DNA of 45,861 bases from Phoma sp. XZ068 (taxonomy: Eukaryota > Ascomycota > Dothideomycetes > Pleosporales > Didymellaceae): NCBI GenBank assembly GCA_004835665.1, contig RBKR01000032.1:1-45861 (forward strand). The letters are read 5' to 3'. Under the pieces are notes generated by a model that searched no databases, was not told where the DNA came from, and saw only the letters and a program-made list of their open reading frames with translations. Positions 40,884-45,861 of this stretch are shown here, in pieces (within the stretch, counting starts at the first letter, position 1; every line of letters begins with the position of its first letter). Made by a program: the position numbers and the translations under genes.

Positions 40884-43224
40884 CGGTGCACTGCGTGGGG
40901 CCACTCCAACCACTGCCACCACACTGGCCGTACGGCTGCACAAGGCTAGAGCTTGGAGTTGCTGCTGGTGGCTGCTGTGATGCTGGAGCTTGGGATGCTG
41001 GTGCTTGCGATGCTGGTGCTTGCGATGCTGGTGCTTGCGATGCTGGTGCTTGCGACGCTGGTGCTTGCGATGCTGGTGCTTGCGATGCTGGAGCTTGCGA
41101 TGCTGGTGCTTGCGACGCTGGAGCTTGCGATGCTGGTGCTTGCGACGCTGGAGCTTGCGATGCTGGTGCTTGCGACGCTGGTGCTTGCGATGCTGGTGCT
41201 TGCGACGCTGGTGCTTGCGATGCTGGTGCTTGCGATGCTGGTGCTTGCGATGCTGGTGCTTGCGATGCTGGAGCTTGCACAGAGCTGCTCGGAATACATT
41301 GCGAGTAGAATGGGTTCTGCACCGTACAGGTCCAGCCCCCGGTGCACTGCGTGGGGCCACTCCAACCACTGCCACCACACTGGCCGTACGGCTGCACAAG
41401 GCTAGAGCTTGGAGTTGCTGCTGGTGGCTGTTGTGATGCTGGAGCTTGGGATGCTGGTGCTTGCGATGCTGGAGCTTGCGATGCTGGTGCTTGCGACGCT
41501 GGAGCTTGCGATGCTGGTGCTTGCGATGCTGGAGCTTGCGATGCTGGTGCTTGCGACGCTGGAGCTTGCGATGCTGGTGCTTGCGACGCTGGAGCTTGCG
41601 ATGCTGGTGCTTGCGACGCTGGTGCTTGCGATGCTGGTGCTTGCGACGCTGGTGCTTGCGATGCTGGTGCTTGCGATGCTGGTGCTTGCGATGCTGGAGC
41701 TTGCACAGAGCTGCTCGGAATACATTGCGAGTAGAATGGGTTCTGCACCGTACAGGTCCAGCCCCCGGTGCACTGCGTGGGGCCACTCCAACCACTGCCA
41801 CCACACTGGCCGTACGGCTGCACAAGGCTAGAGCTTGGAGTTGCTGCTGGTGGCTGCTGTGATGCTGGAGCTTGGGATGCTGGTGCTTGCGATGCTGGAG
41901 CTTGCGATGCTGGTGCTTGCGACGCTGGAGCTTGCGATGCTGGTGCTTGCGATGCTGGAGCTTGCGATGCTGGTGCTTGCGATGCTGGAGCTTGCACAGA
42001 GCTGCTCGGAATACATTGCGAGTAGAATGGGTTCTGCACCGTACAGGTCCAGCCCCCGGTGCACTGCGTGGGGCCACTCCAACCACTGCCACCACACTGG
42101 CCGTACGGCTGCACAAGGCTAGAGCTTGGAGTTGCTGCTGGTGGCTGCTGCGATGCTGGTGCTTGCGATGCTGGAGCTTGCGATGCTGGTGCTTGCACAG
42201 AGCTGCTCGGAATACATTGCGAGTAGAATGGGTTCTGCACCGTACAGGTCCAGCCCCCGGTGCACTGCGTGGGGCCACTCCAACCACTGCCACCACACTG
42301 GCCGTACGGCTGCACAAGGCTAGAGCTTGGAGTTGCTGCTGGTGGCTGCTGTGATGCTGGAGCTTGGGATGCTGGTGCTTGCGATGCTGGTGCTTGCGAT
42401 GCTGGTGCTTGCGATGCTGGTGCTTGCGACGCTGGTGCTTGCGATGCTGGTGCTTGCGATGCTGGAGCTTGCGATGCTGGTGCTTGCGACGCTGGAGCTT
42501 GCGATGCTGGTGCTTGCGACGCTGGAGCTTGCGATGCTGGTGCTTGCGACGCTGGTGCTTGCGATGCTGGTGCTTGCGACGCTGGTGCTTGCGATGCTGG
42601 TGCTTGCGATGCTGGTGCTTGCGATGCTGGTGCTTGCGATGCTGGAGCTTGCACAGAGCTGCTCGGAATACATTGCGAGTAGAATGGGTTCTGCACCGTA
42701 CAGGTCCAGCCCCCGGTGCACTGCGTGGGGCCACTCCAACCACTGCCACCACACTGGCCGTACGGCTGCACAAGGCTAGAGCTTGGAGTTGCTGCTGGTG
42801 GCTGTTGTGATGCTGGAGCTTGGGATGCTGGTGCTTGCGATGCTGGAGCTTGCGATGCTGGTGCTTGCGACGCTGGAGCTTGCGATGCTGGTGCTTGCGA
42901 TGCTGGAGCTTGCGATGCTGGTGCTTGCGACGCTGGAGCTTGCGATGCTGGTGCTTGCGACGCTGGAGCTTGCGATGCTGGTGCTTGCGACGCTGGTGCT
43001 TGCGATGCTGGTGCTTGCGACGCTGGTGCTTGCGATGCTGGTGCTTGCGATGCTGGTGCTTGCGATGCTGGAGCTTGCACAGAGCTGCTCGGAATACATT
43101 GCGAGTAGAATGGGTTCTGCACCGTACAGGTCCAGCCCCCGGTGCACTGCGTGGGGCCACTCCAACCACTGCCACCACACTGGCCGTACGGCTGCACAAG
43201 GCTAGAGCTTGGAGTTGCTGCTGG
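40884..43224. repeat. Segmental duplication, offset 1,374 bp
   Basis: About 0.97 kb at 40884-41850 recurs at 42258-43224 with the same module order and the same number and order of spacer units (equivalent positions always differ by 1,374). The copies appear identical by eye, which indicates recent unequal exchange within the CBM1 gene. Confidence 0.75.
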
Positions 43225-43614
43225 TGGCTGCTGCGATGCTGGTGCTTGCGATGCTGGAGCTTGCGATGCTGGTGCTTGCACAGAGCTGCTCGGAATACAT
43301 TGCGAGTAGAATGGGTTCTGCACCGTACAGGTCCAGCCCCCGGTGCACTGCGTGGGGCCACTCCAGCCACTGCCACCACACTGGCCGTACGGCTGAGCAA
43401 AGCTAGTTGAGCTTGGAGTTGCATCTGCACCGGTATTCTCCCGTGCCAAAATGTTTTCCACTCGGCCTCTCACCCTTGCTCTCAAATTCGCAACTTGTCC
43501 AGGGTATTCCAACTGATTCAGGGTCGCGTTCTCGTCTCCAAGGATCGTGGCGGAAATGTTGAGGCATCCAATAAGAACTCCCCAAAATGAGATCACAGTG
43601 TACATTGTCTTCAT

Positions 43615-44482
43615 CTTAGGTTTTGTTGCCTAGAAGTGAACAGTGAATGAATGTTTTCGTATGCTTTTTCCAGAAGAAAATGCCCTTTTGAAGTCTGTTC
43701 TACATCAAGGTACAGTTTACTTCACGAGCCATCTAATCTCAAGGCACGCCCTCAAGGCTACAACATTATCCAAGGTAGTGGATTTCAGGAAAGGGAAAAA
43801 GAATCATCTGCGCTGCTGTATCGCTGGAACTAGGAGTTGTGAAATGATTAGGTACAGCTGGGCCGATTGCGTTGACATGGGAGGTTGTAAACTGCAAACA
43901 TAAAACAGACGACGCTTTAACACTCTCACTGGAAACAGGCTTGCATAAGCCTGGACGACTGCAGACAGTTTACAGCAATGCGTCGAAGCTGCTGTAGAAG
44001 CTTAATACGCCTGTATGCCGCACAGCCTGCATTGGTCATATAAACATCTTACACCAATCCATTGTAAGGTCGTTGCAAAGTGCGTATTACTTGAGCTGTG
44101 TCTTTGTTAAATATTTAGCAAAACCGAAGGGGCAGTCGGGGCCTGCGACCCCCCTCCGTACGAGTCCGTTTGCAATTTCTTTCCCTTCCCTAATTTACTA
44201 GACTTGGCCCTAATGCCTTCTGTTCTATAGGGGTCTAAATAAAGAAGCAAATGTTAAGCCTCACATTACTGTCGATCTAATGGTAAGCAGTTGCATTAAA
44301 GTACAGGAAAGGAGTTTTAATTGTCGGTTCACAGAAGCTCAAGTCAGCTCTTTCCGAGAGTGAAGTGGGCGGCGCGGACCAACGTCCGCGCCGCGTCGGC
44401 TGTCTGCCAAGCCTGTCAACCTGGCTAGCTGCGATTTGCGGCTGAAACGTGTAGGAAATACAACCAACCAACTAACACTGCA
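43615..44482. other. Upstream flank of the CBM1 gene
   Basis: No gene was recognised. A short inverted GC-rich motif occurs at about 44373-44397 (GGCGCGGACC and GGTCCGCGCC-like arms) and could form a small hairpin. The promoter of the CBM1 gene should lie just above 43614; no clear TATA box is seen. Confidence 0.3.
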
Positions 44483-45861
44483 GTGGTAGCGTGGCCAGCG
44501 CGCCTAGAGCTGCATAGGTGGCAAGGCGAACCCACTAGCCTCCAGCGTGACCAGGCCTCGTCTTCCATAGACGCTTCAGAGACCATCCGCTTGCCAGAGT
44601 CACCGCACTTATATGCGCCCACTACAGACCTGGCTGACGCTGGAAGGCAAAGTAAGCGAACGATGCCGAAGTGGTCGATGCGCTGCCACACGTCGCTCGA
44701 GCGTGGTTGGCAAACGTGTGTAAAGCGAAGAGCACAAGAAACAGAACGCCGAGGAATGAGAATTTCGTTGCCAATTTCGATGGAAGAACTGAGAGACAAA
44801 TTGGGTACGCTTCCTCAGGCCCAGATGCCAAAAAGAAGATTTAAATTACAACCTGAAAGTCTTCATTTGGTAGTGCGAGGAAGTGATTCGTCCCACAACG
44901 AAATATCAGCATTCCAGTGTATCCCTACTATGTAAGCAAGATTTCCGTTGGTGAGCATCGTTGGGAACATGGACTCCAAGACTATGAAGATGCTGAGAGA
45001 AAGGTACAAAAATCCGACACCTTCGCTGAACAGACATGTTAGGAGTCTGTGATGCAGTGTCGTCACCTCGAGCATGCTTATATCTGCTTGCGGATGGGAC
45101 GACAGTATCGAACGAGTTGGATTCTGGGGCGAAGAGCAGGTGCAGCAGTCTGCTGATTTTGAAAATGGAAAGTTTGGTAATCACCCGGTGGAAATTCGTA
45201 TACTCGCATTTCGGGATAATTGGTCCCTTGCTTTGATCAGCGACGCGAGGTGCACGTTTGCCTGAGCCAGGAAGCAAGGCTTGGTTAAATGAGCCAGGTT
45301 AGTGTCTCGGAGTGTTAGTCGTTCAATAGGGTAGCAGGTCGTCACGAGTGCCTAGGAGAAGGGCCTTGTCATACATGACTTGGATCTGTACAACACCCCT
45401 GCACTCGGGCGACTGTACAGACCTATCAATCATAGTATACCCTCGTAGATTCCATCGGCGATGACGAAGCTAAGCACTCTTTTCATGTTGTCGCCCGCTT
45501 TATGGTTAGTGCTCTCGTAGGGAAGGGCTTTTCGCCCTTGCATTCATCCGGGCGGGACTTTCCATGCCTTTGAGACTATGATATACTCTCCAAAGTGTGC
45601 CTCTATTGCTGACAAATCTTGTGAAATCGAAATATGGCCAATTGTGTTGCTAACGATGCAATTCAATAGGGTGCCTAGTATAAGGGAGTGATCCATCCAC
45701 ACTTACTTATTCATGTTCATTAAGTTAAACTCAAAAGAATATTTGACGCCAGACGTTGACAGTGTTCAAGTGCAGCTAATTGCAGGAAGGGCTATTTTTA
45801 TCGACAAGTTTGAAATGCAGTCGATAACGAAGGGAGTCGGAGAAAAAGCCGGAGTATACAT
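44483..45861. other. Unassigned region at the window end
   Basis: Overlapping ORFs (44483-44935 +, 44425-44799 -, 44906-45277 -, 45036-45265 +) all lack recognisable domains and consistent intron signals. None can be chosen with confidence. No transposon end, captain-type recombinase or RNA gene was identified. Confidence 0.3.

Larger units (their letters stand above)
37238..43614 (-). pseudogene. Giant secreted protein with 19 CBM1 cellulose-binding modules
   Basis: ATG 43614 gives a signal peptide (MKTMYTVISFWGVLIG) and a short region ending ENTGADATPSS. Nine CBM1 modules (QPYGQCGGSGWSGPTQC..GWTC..PFYSQC) follow, centred near 43350, 43150, 42725, 42270, 42070, 41775, 41350, 40895 and 40675. 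They are separated by PASQA repeats. A 1.7-kb PASQA/PAEA/PASSE region comes next, then ten more CBM1 modules between 38920 and 37250, ending in APLRL at the stop 37238-37240. Each module has the four Cys and the aromatic residues that stack on cellulose. CBM1 is usually present once per enzyme; no catalytic domain is seen here. An 8-bp loss near 39941 and a 1-bp gain near 39461 put the second half out of phase. Counting both, the gene would be 2,128 codons, an exact multiple of three. As it stands only the first nine modules are translated in phase, with an out-of-frame tail to 38458. Confidence 0.85.

Noticed and set aside
40884..43300. Regular short repeats that could suggest a CRISPR array
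   Set aside because: Units are contiguous, coding multiples of 3 and have no unique spacers; the genome is eukaryotic.
38932..43410. Many plus-strand ORFs with LVLAMLELA, CDAGA or CWCLR repeats
   Set aside because: They are antisense shadows of the 15-bp coding repeats and have no starts, signals or domains of their own.
40482..43430. 982-codon minus-strand ORF rich in HRKHQ repeats
   Set aside because: It is an out-of-phase reading of the CBM1 gene; the phase giving signal peptide, CBM1 modules and PASQA linkers is the real one.
44425..45277. Overlapping ORFs at the window end
   Set aside because: No domain, signal or intron pattern favours any of them.
1..45861. Starship captain (DUF3435 tyrosine recombinase)
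   Set aside because: No ORF with the expected R..H..R..Y recombinase pattern was seen on either strand; it may lie outside the window.
1..45861. tRNA, rRNA or LTR retrotransposon signatures
   Set aside because: None was recognised by eye; a tRNAscan or LTR search was not possible.

Overview
This window is eukaryotic, from a filamentous ascomycete. The introns are short (about 38-53 bp) and GT..AG, often with CTGAC- or CTAAT-like branch points. There are pogo/Fot1-type and Mutator-like transposons. The genes are fungal-specific: a ferric reductase, a DUF3723 protein, a patatin-like phospholipase, an NLR/TPR remnant, a MADS-like factor, a cupredoxin-like wall protein and CBM1 modules. The species cannot be named from the sequence.

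Layout. 0.5-1.3 kb: a multi-span membrane protein in broken frames. 2.0-3.1 kb (-): the C-terminal part of a fungal NLR with kinesin-light-chain-type TPRs. 3.4-6.7 kb (-): two unrecognised broken genes. 7.0-8.6 kb: a GPI-type cupredoxin-like gene (+) and a small secreted protein (-), both with frame breaks. 10.0-13.5 kb: a coiled-coil ORF, a protein-kinase-like gene and a coiled-coil/Cys-cluster gene. 13.7-23.3 kb: the best preserved block, with ferric reductase (-) divergent from a MADS-like gene (+), then DUF3723 (-) divergent from a patatin-like phospholipase (+). 23.4-23.8 kb: an AT-rich repeat array of about 85 bp units. 24.0-25.4 kb (-): a nuclear-looking repeat protein with a SUMO-interaction-like motif. 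26.4-27.4 kb (+): a fungal F-box/2EXR-like protein. 27.8-32.0 kb: two intact pogo-like elements lying flush and head to head, sharing one TA. 32.2-33.5 kb (+): a five-exon orphan gene. 34.0-36.8 kb: a decayed Mutator-like element. 37.2-43.6 kb (-): a giant secreted gene coding 19 CBM1 cellulose-binding modules and long Pro-Ala-Ser-Gln repeats. 43.6-45.9 kb: nothing recognisable.

Interpretation. Ferric reductase, DUF3723, patatin-like phospholipase and NLR genes together are the recognised accessory-gene signature of Starships, the giant fungal transposons. All four lie within 2-23 kb here, so the window is probably part of a Starship or a decayed derivative. Neither the DUF3435 tyrosine recombinase (captain) nor an element edge is visible. 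The most unusual single gene is the 19-module CBM1 protein. Its two halves are out of phase only because of an 8-bp loss and a 1-bp gain inside its repeats.

Many other genes are broken by single-base shifts, often at or beside A or G runs. Both real decay and assembly error must be considered.
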